This document shows, in pieces, positions 45,973 through 57,732 of a stretch of DNA of 64,000 bases. The stretch covers positions 1,206,501 to 1,270,500 of the forward strand of contig NC_081223.1 of NCBI RefSeq assembly GCF_902713425.1, read 5' to 3'. A program made the position numbers and the translations under genes. The notes beneath the pieces were generated by a model, which did no database searches, was not told where the DNA came from, and saw only the letters and a list, made by a program, of their open reading frames with translations. Source of the DNA: Acipenser ruthenus. Lineage: Eukaryota > Chordata > Actinopteri > Acipenseriformes > Acipenseridae. The stretch's first letter is position 1. Every line of letters begins with the position of its first letter.

Positions 45973-46395
45973 GATTCTGGGAATTGTAGTTTGTTTGCAG
46001 TATTACCGTTTTGCGACTGAACACTGGAGGCTGCATTAGCCACTGTATTTGATTTTTTTATCTAACGGGAGTAATATAAAGAGATATATATTAATGTTTT
46101 ATATTTTGCATGTGTTTGGATTAATACTTAATATTCTTAGTTTTTGTGAACACGATCACCCACAGAACTGTATAATAAAGTTTGTTTCTAGAATTCTGTT
46201 CTTTGCATGTGTGTGTTTTATAATATGCATACCTGTCAGCACTGAGCTTTCAAAATAAGGGAGACTGCATGGGGCAGGACTCTGAAACAGGCCTTCACGG
46301 GCAGGGTTACCATATGACTTCATGCACACTAGAACACACTGGGATAGTTTAGGCTCTTCAACTCACACCCCAATACATTGTGGGAAGTGTAGTCC
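45973..46395 (-). promoter_or_regulatory. Two ZNF143/Staf-type sites
   Basis: ACTACAATTCCCAGAATC (minus strand, 45973-45990) and GACTACACTTCCCACAATG (minus strand, 46376-46394) match the ACTACAnnTCCCAnnATGC core of the Staf/ZNF143 element. Two in about 400 bp suggests a past or present promoter. The flanking region 45900-46680 has only an unsupported 72-codon frame (46435-46653). Confidence 0.4.
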
Positions 46396-46679
46396 TGTTG
46401 TGAACAGTGCCCAAGAGGTGTAGAATGTACCAGAATGCATTGCAATTGGAAAAGCCTGAATTGTCCCAATGAACAAGGAGTCACATGGTATCCAGAATGC
46501 ATGCCTGCCACAGGCTTCCCATGGGCCCTAAAGTATGACCAATACAGACAGGAAGGAATTGCACTGCTGGAAATAGTGATTTTAGAACCTGAAATGTTAG
46601 CAAAAATAATTGCTTTTGCAAAAACTTATGTAGGAGCCGAACTGGAATTTTGATTATTAAAAAAAGGAATGTATTCTTA

Positions 46680-47947
46680 TTTTATTATTATTATTATTAT
46701 TATTATTTATTTCTTAGCAGACACCCTTATCCAGGGCGACTTACAATCGTAAGCAAATACGTTTTAAGTGTTACAGTACAAGTAATAATACAATAAGAGC
46801 AAGATAAATACAATGACTTTGGTTCAAGCAAGTACAAGTGTGACAAAATACAATTCAATAATACAGCAGATAACAGTGACAGTGATAGTTACATCAGGAT
46901 ATGATTAAATACAAAATACTACAGATTAAACACTTGGCAGATTACAGTACTCTGAAGTACAGGATTAAATGCAGTAAAATAGGGGGCAGATAAGAGCAAA
47001 TAAAGCGCATTTAAGGATGGGTGATAAGTGTCCAGAGGGAAAAAAAGAGGAGTTCTACAGGTGCTGTCTGAAGAGGTGAGTCTTAAGGAGGCGCCGGAAT
47101 CTGGTCAGGGACTGGGCAGTCCTGACGTCTGTAGGAAGGTCATTCCACCACTGCGGAGCGAGGGTGGAGAAGGAGCGGGCTCTGGAGGCAGGGGAGCATA
47201 GACGAGGTAGAGCCAGTCTTATAGTGCAGGCAGAGCAGAGTGATGGTGTAGGGAGAGATGAGGGTCTGGAGGTAGCTGGGTGCAGTCTGGTCAAGGCATC
47301 TGTAGGCTAGTACAAGACTCTTGAACTGGATGTGAGCGGTGATCGGTAGCCAGTGGAGTGAGCGGGGTAGTGGAGTTGCGTGGGAGAAGCGATGCAGAAC
47401 ACCAGGCGGGCAGCGGAGTTCTGGATGAGCTGGAGCAGACGGGTGGCGGACGCAGGGAGGCCAGCCAGGAGGGAGTTGCAGTAGTCTAGGCGGGAGAGTA
47501 CCAAGGCCTGGACCAGGAGCTGGGTGGCGTAGTTGGTGAGGAAGGGTCGGATTCTTCGGATGTTGCTCAGGAAGAATTGGCAAGTTAGCGGAGGAAGAGG
47601 GAGAGAGTGTGGTAGATTCCAGAGGAACAGAGATAGAGAGATCAGAGGAGGGGGAGGAGGAGGGAAAGAAAAGCAGGTCAGATTTAGAGAGGTTGAGTTT
47701 GAGGTGATGCGAGTGCATACAGGAGGAAATAGCAGACAGACAGGTAGCGATACGGGAGGGGATGGTGGAGTAAGAGGTGAGGAAGGAAAGGAAAATCTGA
47801 GCACCATCAGCATAGAAATGGGGTATGAGAAACCATAGGATGCGATGAGGTGGCCCAGGGAGCGGGTGTAGAGAGAGAACAGGAGAGGACCCAAGACTGA
47901 CCCTTGGGGGACTCCTGTTGGGAGAAGGCGAGGTGTGGAGGTTGCTC
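46680..47947 (-). mobile_element. L2-clade LINE, 3' fragment
   Basis: Same family as 13712-17487, with the (ATT)n tail at the low coordinate; it ends inside the RT region just after GVPQGS on the coding strand. It has frameshifts and a deletion of about 120 bp around 47585, where the segment following [13 protein letters not shown] is missing. Confidence 0.9.
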
Positions 47948-48360
47948 ATTAACAAGGCCAGCAGGGGGCGCTAAAGGCACAGTCTACACAGCGTGGTACA
48001 TTTCCTGATGTGTGTTATTCCTTTTTTATATATAGTATATTTGATTTTATTTTACTTTGTTTTTAAATGCAGTGGTGTATTTTGTGTCGACCTGTGGAAT
48101 AACAGCGGTGTATGTGGTATATTGAGATCTTAATATTGTATGGCTGCTCCCTTTGTATGGAGGGTATTTACGTCAAAATAAAAATAAATAAATGAAGAAA
48201 TGAAGAAATGAATACAGAGGCATGTATTTATGCATTCATTTATTTCCATATGTATTTATTTCACAATTTCCGCCAACCTGCTTTTTAGATTTCAATGCTT
48301 TTCTGTTTTGTTTTACATTTCACTGTGCAAAACTACTTCTGTCAATAAATATCTAAATGT

Positions 48361-49760
48361 TAACAATTTAACATTTGGGAGAACTGGACTGACTGGGGAG
48401 GTAACTTCTGCCTATTTCAATTGTCTTATTACTGTGTTATTACATTCTGGACAGCAGTGGTGCTCTGGCTCCCTCTTGTGGTCAGTGTGAATGATGGCAG
48501 TGTGTGCAGCTTGGCAGGGCACTGATGCCTGTTTCCAGGATATACAAACACAGAGCGGGATTCAATCAAACACTAAGTTCACAGTTTAATAGAAGAGTGG
48601 ATTAGTTCTATTTGTATATGTGTTCTAAGCGCTGCACTTCTGTTTCAATAAGTGTCACAGGCAGTTCTATGAGATCTGAGCTGTGAACACAGGTGGGACT
48701 TGATAGGGTTGGGTGACTCACAGTAAAGTTAAATTATCCTTCCTGTAGTTTTATGTTTAGCCTCTCAGTGCTTTCCTGCTCTCTACGACGGGCATTAGAA
48801 ATCTGCCTGTACTGTACTGGCCCATAAGTGTTGAGACATGTGTGCCAGGGAGCTGCTGCACACATAAGGAATGAAGGAGACCAGGTGGGTAACAAGGATG
48901 ACACAGGAGGCAAGACAATGAAGAATAAACTGCCTTCAATAACGCTGATGTGCTGCTCCTTCATAAAAAAATAAGAATTAATTCAGGAATATATGAATTC
49001 CTCATTTAAAAAATGTGTCTTAAATTGAGATAACTTTATCTTTATTGTAAGTTAAAACCTGAGTTAGATAAAGAATTCTCACAAACTCAATCTTCCATCT
49101 GTTTGAGGTGCATACCATGTTAATATATACAATTGAATTTAAAGAATGGTTGCACTATCAGAAGTACTTTCCTTTCATTTTATTTCAAGCAAGATAAAAA
49201 GTCAGTTCTCTCAATCCAGTGTGTGAGAAGTGTGTGTTTCACAGTGGTTGAGACAGGCAGGCAGGCAGGTGAGAGGCAGAGAGGGAGGCACAGAGACACA
49301 GGCACTCAGGATTTATTCACACACACACTCACGTGACGCTACCAGCTATGGGAACTCATGGAGGACATACAGCCCAGTGTACAAAAAGCAAAGCAAAACA
49401 TCCAGAAACTCCAAATCAAAGTTCCAGTGAAGGCGGCGTGCGCTGCTCCTCTAAACGGAGGCCCCGCTCACACAAGTCCTGTGGCTTTGCACAGTCAAAA
49501 ATATAAAGCCAGACTCCACACAGACACAAACAGCCTGATTTTAAAAGAGGCAAAATAAGAACTAGGTCCCGCAGTGATTTCCAAAAGCTGATGTGGGGCA
49601 CTGAGTTTATGGCCTTCAATGGGTTTCTATTTAACAAGTCGTGTAAACACTTAGTGAACCTTCAACACATCAAAATAAAGGGATCTGGAAACATTGAAAT
49701 CACTTTGTGATTTAATTATTAGTTTGCTGCTTTGTTAGTTTGACAATCACGTTTCATTGG
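48361..49760. repeat. V4 unit, 3' side; duplicated at 59290-60450
   Basis: Near-identical over about 1.1 kb to the 3' side of V5, including the 48588-49000 element also seen near V2. A CTCF-like motif lies at 48470-48484. The stretch 47950-48360 before it is A/T-rich, without a gene. Confidence 0.85.
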
Positions 49761-49959
49761 TTATCAATAACTCATTCTAAATGCATCACTATTAATTAAA
49801 TAGATTATAAATAACTGAACATAATATCACATACATTAATGAAAAAAACAACCAAATTATAAAGGAGGCCAAATTCTAAATGATGAAAAGCTGCCAAATC
49901 CAGTTCCTCGCTCATCCCAATTGGTGACAGTGTATTCAGGGGGTGTGTCCAAAAAGACT

Positions 49960-50280
49960 CCCATTGAAGTCATTTTGTATGTAGGTCTCCACCTCTACGA
50001 TTCAGAATCACTTTTTCAATGCTAATCCATCTGAAAGCAGGGACGTTATGGCTTCTCTCCATGAAATGTTTTGCTGCAGGTGAAGTTTCATCTTTTTGTC
50101 TAATTGCACTCTTGTGCTCACTCAGATGAATTTTTAATTGTTGAAGTTTTCCCCACATATCCTTTCCCACACTGGCATGACAACAAGTAAAGCACATTAG
50201 TACTGGTGCATGTAATAAGAGATTTAATCTTGAAACATTTACCTGTAGTGGGATGAACGCAGATTCAGATCGAGTCAAAT
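49960..50280 (-). mobile_element. Penelope-like element fragment (GIY-YIG endonuclease end)
   Basis: The minus-strand frame 49970-50278 contains LKIHLSEHKSAIRQKDETSP, AAKHFMERSH and IEKVILNRRGGD, the hallmark C-terminal endonuclease of Penelope-like retroelements in fish. Only this end is present. A matching copy at 61210-61540 is part of the V4/V5 duplication. Confidence 0.75.
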
Positions 50281-50673
50281 TCTCTGCATTATTTATTTAT
50301 TTATTTCCTTTAATGGAAATACAGTGTGTGATTTTCTTTATTTTCACTTTGTATTTTAGTTTCAGTATCTTTATCTTTTCCATCCTGCAGAGTAATCAAT
50401 AATTAGATTTTCATTTTCATTTGAAACTAAATTAGTAAATATAAATCCAATGACAGCCCTTCAGCCTCTGCAATGTATTAGAATACATGAATAATCAAGA
50501 TATTTAGCAGATTGATCTTGTCTTTTATTTTGAGCCCTTGTTATTGAGCTCAGTGAGTTTGTGTGCAGTTGAGCTCCTCCACAGGCCAGGTCCCGTTTCA
50601 TTGCCTTCACCCTCAGCACCTGCAGTAGGTCCCAGCTGCAGCAGTGCAGTCGCTGTGCAGTCCTGCTGAGGGA

Positions 50674-50701
50674 GGTTTTTGTACGGGTGTGTAGCACTGT
50701 G
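50674..50701 (-). promoter_or_regulatory. 12-bp-spacer recombination signal of V4
   Basis: Heptamer CACAGTG at 50695-50701, 12-bp spacer, nonamer ACAAAAACC at 50674-50682. Confidence 0.95.
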
Positions 50702-51291
50702 TGAACACCCAGCTACTGCTGGGGTAGTGTAAACTCTGACAGGAGTAATCTCCTGCATCTTCAGCCTGGACTCCACTGATGGTCATAGTGAAGTAAGTCC
50801 CAGATCCACTGCCACTGAAACGAGTTGGGATCCCAGACTGAAGGTAACTTGCAGCATAGATCAGGAGTTTGGGAGCTTCTCCAGGTTTCTGTTGGTACCA
50901 GGCTAGGTAGTGGTAATTGCTAGAAGTGTACACTGCGGTGCTGACTTTACAGCTCAGAGCGACTGTGTCTCCTGGGAGAACAGATTTCACTGCTGGAGTC
51001 TGAGTCACAGTATACTGTCCACTGGATTCTAAAAATAATAAATAATAAAATAGATGATAGTAAATTATTGAAGTAAATGATGAAAACAGATTACATTTCA
51101 AGACTTTGACATTTGATTTAATTCGCTTTGCCTGTTTTACTTTTAATACTTATATATTAAGAATTGTCCCACAAATAGATTTTTTTTACAAAATGTCTTT
51201 TTTTAAAATGATTCTTACCCTGAGTGCAGATGACAAGTGCCCAGATGAAGATGCTGATAAAAGTCATTGTTGTTGTGGATTCTTTTGCCAT
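50702..51291 (-). CDS. Ig light-chain V segment 4 (kappa-like, open frame)
   Basis: Leader exon 51219-51291 (MAKEST for MATEST) and V exon 50702-51028 with a 190-bp intron using a TAG acceptor. CDR1 is three residues longer than in V2 ([18 protein letters not shown]). Two framework positions differ from all siblings: [10 protein letters not shown] for [10 protein letters not shown], and DYSC for DYYC before the second Cys. The two disulfide Cys and the Trp are present. The intron happens to be open, so a single frame runs from 51101 to 50613, but splicing as in the siblings is expected. Confidence 0.92.
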
Positions 51292-51387
51292 GAAGGGCAG
51301 CTCTCAATCATGAAGTATTAAACTCACAGGGCTATAAACACTCCCAGAGCACTGAAGCATGTGCTGCCAATGCAAAGTGTCTTTTCT

Positions 51388-51395
51388 ATGCAAAT
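51388..51395 (-). promoter_or_regulatory. Ig octamer of V4
   Basis: ATTTGCAT on the coding strand, 97 bp before the leader ATG. Confidence 0.88.
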
Positions 51396-51604
51396 TGTCT
51401 TCCTTGGCACAGCAGCCACTTCTAGACAAGCAGTGATCTTAAGATTAAACTCATTTTCAGCTGATGCAGTTTCTTTGCCACTCTGTAAAAAATAGCCTAT
51501 AGTTTTTTTGTTTGTACAAACACAGCTATTTCTCTCTCTTCTCCCTTCTCTCAAACAATTCATCTTAGCCACAGCTGTGATTATGTAGCTTTGTTACACA
51601 GTAT

Positions 51605-52370
51605 AAATAATTATTAATTGTCAAATATTAAAATCAGAGCTGCAGTTTAACAGAGCCATCATAAACTTTGTGAAATCAAATCCATTCAAGAAGCAAACAT
51701 TTTGATTTTACACTGATGTTGAGTGAAAAGTTTCCAGTTTTTTTTCCTATGGACCCCCTGGACTGTCTCTGAGGACCCCCAGGTTAAGAGCCACTGCTCT
51801 GGATTAAAGAGCATCATTTTATTACTCTCTCTCCCTCTTGTGGTCACAGAGTGTAGTGCATTTTGTGCTGTTTGGTGTTTTCTCATTTTAAGGTTGTGGA
51901 GAGATATTCTCATGCCATAAGAGACAGACTCAGCTGACTCAACTTACCGTGAATATTTTCAAAGAGTAAAGATCAGAAAAAATCCCCTAAGAGATGTTTT
52001 GGCATCTTTCTGAATTCAGCTTTTTAATTTGCTGAGATAATCCAATTGATTTATATTGTCCTTTGAGCCACTTTGTGTGACTCAATGACCTAATAAAAGT
52101 TTAGTCACCCCAGCAAGTTAAAGCAGTTGCTTCCAGATTGTTTTAATACATGCACTCCTTTTCCAGTCGGCTCCATAGCGTGGAACACTCCCTGTTTTTC
52201 ACAGAACAGGACAGGTATAGAAGCCTCTAACCTGTTCTTAAGAGCGTCATTATGCACATTTGCTTGCAGTTTAAACAATAGCTCACAGGAAACCTGTCCC
52301 TGGAAGATGAACGGATGTGGTTTCAGCACCTGTTACATAGGATGGCTCCAGCCTTAATACATTGGAAATC
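51605..52370. repeat. 5' flank of V4, matching the V3 flank
   Basis: Direct copy of 39745-40500 with an empty site for the CACTA-type element at about 51612. CTCF-like motif at 51832-51846. No gene supported. Confidence 0.75.
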
Positions 52371-52531
52371 TGAAGTACAGTAGCAGTGCTCGTATAATCA
52401 ACAAAGCACCTACACTTCACACGCGAGTAACAAAACACCAATACATCACCACACACGCAGAACATTAACAATAAATAATATGTGCTTATTTCAATATATA
52501 TTAATTCCTGCAATGGAGAAACTGTATGGGT

Positions 52532-52603
52532 GGTTACATGGTGTAATGGTTAGCATTTTGGCGTCTGAAGCCAGCAATCCGAGTTCAAATCTCAGTAGAA
52601 CCT
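52532..52603 (+). tRNA. tRNA-Gln(CTG)-like gene
   Basis: A 72-nt sequence GGTTACATGGTGTAATGGTT through GTAGAACCT with anticodon CTG in loop GTCTGAA, anticodon stem TTGGC/GCCAG and B box AGTTCAAATCT. Two mismatches in the acceptor stem (A5-G68, C6-A67) and T-stem changes make activity doubtful. Confidence 0.65.
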
Positions 52604-52703
52604 GCTGATATTAAGTTGTGTTTGTCTTCCAAACACACTTTATACCCAGGATTAGTTTTAAAATAACTAATGTTTTAAACCCCAACTGCCAGGCCCAACA
52701 AAT

Positions 52704-52793
52704 CGACTCTGTTGGGACTCGAACTCACAACCTTCGAATCACCTCTCAGTGTTTGATTACAAGTCCATGCGCTTTACATTGCGCTACAAAGTA
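52704..52793 (-). pseudogene. tRNA-Arg(TCT)-like pseudogene with intron
   Basis: On the minus strand the D arm TAGCGCAATG, GCGCATGGACTTGTAATC, a short intron, and TTCGAAGGTTGTGAGTTCG through CAGAGTCG match intron-bearing tRNA-Arg(TCT). The anticodon position reads TGT, and the 5' acceptor strand no longer pairs well. Confidence 0.65.
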
Positions 52794-52900
52794 TATATGT
52801 GTATTTTGATATTTATTTTTAATTACACAACAAACAACTGAGGTTGCAATTCTTATTTTTGCTTTCCTGGTCACCTGGGCTGCTTGCACTATAACACACT

Positions 52901-53511
52901 TGTAACAGGGCGAGGTGCCCTGTACATTGTTTTGTTTGTTTACTTTTAGATCGGGGTCCCCCTCCACCCCTGTGTTATTATTATGATTTATTATTGTATA
53001 TATGTCGGCGAGCGCTGTATATTTAGTTATTGTTTTATTTATAGATGTGACGGCGTAGCAGTTTGTGTTATTATTTAGTAGCGTGGATGGGAAGCCCCAT
53101 CCACACAGGATTTTAGTAAACTCGTGCAGAAGGTGGCCATCTCCTGAATTAATTAGGTGATTTAATTTGTTGCTAATTGGGAGATGGTCACCTGTTATAA
53201 AAGCCTGCAGCTCTCGGCACTCGGGGTGGGGTGTTTTAGGAGCGGAGAGAGCGAGAGGAACGAGAGCGGAAAAAGAAACTAAACTTAGACATAGGAACAG
53301 TGAAGGCAACCTGCCCAGCCTGACCTGTGTTTTATTTTGTATTTGGTGTTCGAGATTTGTTTTATGTTTAAACCTTTTATTTTGCTGTGTGAGCACAGTT
53401 TGTTTTGTTATTAATAAAAACGGCAGCCAGCCTTTACCTGCAGTACTTCTCTGGTGTCAGTTTTCCGTCCTGCTTCTGCCTGACGTCAGACCACTCAGTC
53501 ACTCTGTCACA
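52901..53511 (+). mobile_element. Solo LTR of an LTR retrotransposon (fossil)
   Basis: Begins TGTAACAGGG and ends CTCTGTCACA (TG...CA), flanked by the 5-bp duplication ACACT at 52896-52900 and 53512-53516. A promoter-like TTATAAAAG and an AATAAAAAC polyadenylation signal lie in the expected order. No internal region is present, so this is the product of LTR-LTR recombination. Family not determined; the clean duplication suggests moderate age. Confidence 0.85.
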
Positions 53512-53539
53512 ACACTATACCAACAACTCATCATCATTC

Positions 53540-53611
53540 GATCGTGTAGTCCATGCGTAGCACGTCTGATTCCAGATCAGAAGGTTGCGTGTTCAAATCA
53601 CGTTCTGGTCA
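53540..53611 (+). pseudogene. tRNA-Trp-like pseudogene
   Basis: The 3' two thirds (CACGTCTGATTCCAGATCAG, then AGGTTGCGTGTTCAAATCAC) match tRNA-Trp(CCA). The 5' acceptor and D arm are altered and shorter. Confidence 0.65.
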
Positions 53612-53941
53612 ACCTATTACGTTATTAAAACCATGAGGAATTCTTTCAAGGTGTCTGGATTTGAGTGTGTCGGTTGGGCTGACAATATTTCAGAAACCAG
53701 TCTGAAAAAAAAATATCACCGATAGGAATGTAAAACATTAGAGGTTTGATGGTACTACACTTACAAGAAGAAAAGTCCAGTAGAAAAAACGACAGGTTTG
53801 TGGTTTCATGGATGTTAACTTGACGCTGATGAACAGAGCTGAACCGTGGAATCAGTACTGCTAAGGTGGTTAGTAGCTAACTCTGTGTATTTAAACAAGT
53901 GAAAAGGATGGATGAATGAAATAAGACTGTCTTGACGGAAT

Positions 53942-54013
53942 GGCTCGTTGGTGTAGGGGTTTGCTTCTTGCGTTGTATGTGAAAGGACCTGGGTTCAAAT
54001 CGTGGATGAGTTT
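53942..54013 (+). pseudogene. tRNA-Pro-like sequence with altered anticodon
   Basis: GGCTCGTTGGTGTAGGGGTT and the GGGTTCAAATC B box match tRNA-Pro. The anticodon loop GTTGTAT would give TGT instead of TGG, and the T stem is damaged. The acceptor can still pair using G-T wobbles. Confidence 0.6.
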
Positions 54014-54189
54014 GTCATTTTATTCCTTGCTGTTTGTTTTTTGTTCTTCTTCCTTCACATTGTCCCCTCCCTCCACTTCCACCCCACTAGCAGTCAAGAA
54101 AAAACACATTTGCATAATCACGCTCCTTAGGTTAGACGGCTTCTCTGTACTGGACTGTGAAAAACAGTGAGCGTTTCACGCTATGCAGA

Positions 54190-54768
54190 TGAATGGGTGA
54201 GCCTTTCTGGTACTGTTCTAAATTGGTTCAAATCATATTTATCGAATAGACAATATTTTATTGCCTTATGAGAATCTGCATCTGGATTCACCAGTATTAC
54301 ATGTGGTGTGCCACAGGGCTCCATTCCTGCTCCCATGTTAGTCTCTTTATACATGATTCCACTTGGGGAGATTATTCAGAAACATGGGGTGAATTTTCAC
54401 AGCTATGCAGATGAAACACAGATTTATATATCTGTTAAAGCAGGTGCCATAACAGCTATCAATGTCTTATTCAAGTGTCTTGCTGAGATTAGAAGCTGGA
54501 TGTCTTTTACAGTTAAATCAGGATAAGAAAGAAGTCCTACTTTTAGCCTCTAAGCAACAGATGCAGTCGACAAACATTGATTTAGGTTTGTTAAACTCAA
54601 ATGTAAAATCAGAGGTAAGAAACCTGAGGGTTATTTTTGACCCTGAACTTTGCTTTGAATCTCATATTAAACACATTACTAGAGTCTCTTTCTATGATGC
54701 TGTGAAATTAGCACATGCTTTTATTTTTTCTAGATTAGATTACTGTAACTCTTTATTATCTGGATTTA
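54190..54768 (+). mobile_element. L2/Rex-like LINE, RT part (5' piece of a split copy)
   Basis: Readable RT motifs: [51 protein letters not shown] replaces YADD, and frameshifts are present, so it is inactive. Family differs from the LINE at 13712. The copy continues at 56333 after a 1.56-kb insertion. Confidence 0.8.
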
Positions 54769-56332
54769 TGTCACAGGTAGGGTGACCTGAGATAACCTAG
54801 CTAGTGTACCTATGTAGCTGATGACTACGCCACCTTGTTTTTGGTAAGGCAAGGACCTTAGTAACCGAATAGTTATTTCGTACCCCTGTGTAGGTTCTTT
54901 GTTCCCTGGGTTCCCACACACACACAATGGAACGGATTCTGGTATAACACATTTTTATTGTTCTCAACAGGGTACAAATTGTTAAAACCAAACCACACAG
55001 TAATACTAAAAATAATCTTAAAAAAAAAAAAACACTGCATACTAGGCAGTCCCCTCCTGTTGGTCACAGTCTCAGAGAAAAAAAAAAGTTCATGCACATG
55101 GACAATTACTGTTTGACAAAACAAACAAGGAAAAAGAAATAGTCCCGGGGGGTTAGACCCCACACTCCCGGGGCTCCCCCCGACTCGCTCGGTCCGCTTC
55201 CGTTTCCTCCCACCGATGTGGGAAACACCACCCCCTGCTGGATCTCTTCACTGCCAATCAGCGGCCGCCTGTGAAGGACCTGAGACAGGAGAGCAGGACA
55301 AAGAAAAGGGGCAGTCAGGAACTGACACACAGGTAAGTAAACTACACCTTCCACCCCAAAGGTTCTGGTCACTTCGTCCTGATTCCGTCTGCCACCACCG
55401 GACCTGACATGGAAGCTAAACTCCAGACCTAAAGACAAGGCAGGTAAACCACTGGAGGCCTCAAGCACACTCTGACGGGGGTGCAAGGGACCAACTAGTA
55501 CAGGTAAGCAGTATCGACAAAACAGTTAACATGGAACTTGACAACTGGTTGTCCTTTCACCTCTTCCAGAGATCAAGGAAAATGATTCGCCCCCTATCAA
55601 AGATCCGTGGGGGGACCAAACGTCCTGGAATAACACTGGGACCCCGAGCAGTTACACCCGTCCCTTGCTCCACAAACGAAACAAAAAAAATCAAATGTCC
55701 AAAAATAAATCACTATTGGTTGTAGATCCAAAAAAAACATGTTTGTTAAATTCTTGAATAGAAGAATTATTGTCACCCAATGCACAGAGAGAAAAAAACA
55801 CAGCAAAAACAAGTACAAAAAAATACAACCAACCACCCAGTATTGCCCCGACACAACAAAAGAAACAAGAAAAAAACTCCAAACCCGTTCCTAAATATTG
55901 TTCCAGTGCTAGTCCATCCCCACAACGAAGTACTTGTTGCCAAATAGTCGTTTCCCAAAATATTCAAAAAAACAATAAATCTTCCTTGGTATACTTTCCC
56001 CAAGGCTGTGCACACACTCCTGTCTTCCTGTCTTCCTGTCTTCCTGTCGTCCTGTCTTCCTGTCGTCCTGTCGTCCTGTCTTCCTGTCGTCCTGTCGTCC
56101 TGTCTTCCTGTCTTCCTGTTCCCCCTTCTGCTCTCAAATCCAGCCCTTATATAGTCCTGTCTGAACCGCCATTGGCTGTGGTGCTAACCAGGCGAGACTT
56201 CCAGTTGCTAGGGAGAAAATGTTCTACCCACAGTCAACCACAACCACATAATTGAGACAAGCAGATTCCAGTAAAAAAAAAAAATTAGAAAACCAGCACA
56301 CAAAAACCCATTCAAATGTGTCACTCGTGACA
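54769..56332 (-). mobile_element. LTR-like insertion inside the LINE (fossil, tentative)
   Basis: A 1.56-kb block splits the LINE. ATGTCA or TGTCA occurs at both junctions, a likely target duplication. On the minus strand the block begins TGTCACGAGTGACAC, has a TATATAAGG promoter-like word near 56150 and an AATAAAAATG signal near 54950, and ends CTGTGACA: the order expected of a long LTR. No coding region is recognisable. Exact ends are uncertain by a few bases. Confidence 0.45.
56022..56118 (+). repeat. Minisatellite of CCTGTCTT / CCTGTCGT units
   Basis: About a dozen 8-bp units alternating CTTCCTGT and CGTCCTGT, inside the LTR-like block just downstream of its TATA-like word. Confidence 0.85.
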
Positions 56333-56740
56333 CTTACATGTCATGCTCTATCACGTCTGCAGCTTGTGCAAAATGCAGCTGCTAGAATACTAACGAGAAC
56401 AAAACAAAGGGCTCACATTACTCACGTAAAAGGATGGGAGAGGCTGCTTTCTGTTTTAATGCTCCCACACTCTGGAGCTCTATACCGGCTTTTATTAGAG
56501 ATTCACCCTCAATTGTTATTTTTAAATCTCGATTTAAAGCATATTTTTATAATATTGCTTTTTCTTAATATTCACATGTTTTAGTTTGAGTTTTGTTCTT
56601 ACTTCTGGTTTTAATAATTGTACTTTTTTTCTTTTCTGTGTTTTATTCTGTTTGTAAAGCACTTTGAGCCGTATTGCACATGAATTGCACGATATAAATA
56701 AGGATGTATCATTATTATTGTTATTATTATTAGGTAAAAC
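56333..56740 (+). mobile_element. L2/Rex-like LINE, 3' piece of the split copy
   Basis: CGTCTGCAGCTTGTGCAAAA (RLQLVQNAAAR in frame) continues the RT C-terminal region. The 3' end has TGTAAAGCACTTTGAGCCG, a GATATAAATAAGG word and an (ATT)n tail. Confidence 0.8.
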
Positions 56741-57080
56741 TTACAGTAGTTTGTCCAATCTCACTTTAGGTCGTACTGTTTGAGACAAGAAACATACATT
56801 TTCTGCTCTAAGTTTTGTCAGTTACACTTTGCCCATCTAAGCCACGGTGCCCCGCGTCACTTCAAACCTGCGGCAGAGGCTTTCAGCATGGTAATGTATT
56901 TCCCATACCATGCACCACTCCAAAATGAACTACGGGACATTTCTGCAAATGAAACAAAACATGCATTTCCCACCTCAGACATGGAAATCTGCATTCATTT
57001 CACTTGTTCAATCACACGCTTCAGTTCCACAAACATTAATGGCAAATTCACTGGATTTTTTAAAAAAAAGGTAAAACTTC

Positions 57081-57152
57081 AGGTCCCACACAGATTTGAA
57101 CTGTGATCGCTGGCTGCAGAGTTCAGAGTGCGAATCAGTACACCATGGAACC
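57081..57152 (-). pseudogene. tRNA-Gln(CTG)-like sequence
   Basis: GGTTCCATGGTGTACTGATT through TGGGACCT: acceptor and T stems pair fully, and the anticodon is CTG, but the anticodon stem has two mismatches and the D arm is altered. Flank 56745-57080 and 57153-57730 show no gene. Confidence 0.55.
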
Positions 57153-57732
57153 GAAGGTGAAGGGTCTGTCACTCCCCCTACTCCAAGGTATCAAATGTCC
57201 CTACTGATGACCCTTCGAGTGCCCAGCCTTAACCATGTCTCATTGCACACAACCGTCAACATTTCAACATCTGGTACCGATAAACATCACATGTTGGAAG
57301 TTTGTCAAAATCTCAGACCTGTAAAATGTCAAACCTTATTAATTCTGTATTGATGGTACAAACATTTGATGGGTGCAGGTTTGTTGTCAAAAGCAGAGCA
57401 CTGTTGGTGTTTCGTTGTGTCTGTGTTTTAATTTGGAAGCCTCATGTTTGTGCTTGTGCTGTGTCTATGTAAATGTGTGTGCATACGAATGAACTGGAAA
57501 CAATGTCATGTTTTCTTGTTTGAAATGAGCTAGCCAAAGAGGCAGTTTTATTTTCCACCATGCTGCATTTACGAGTGTACTTATTTCCAAACATTTCTAT
57601 GTTGTGGAAAACTATTCAACACTAGTTGGTGTGGTCCTTGCTTTGTTTAAAAAAAGCTCTATTTCATAATCCCATGATTAGTACTCACTTTAACTTAAGA
57701 AAAGCCTTCAATAGGCCTACACAGTCTTATTG

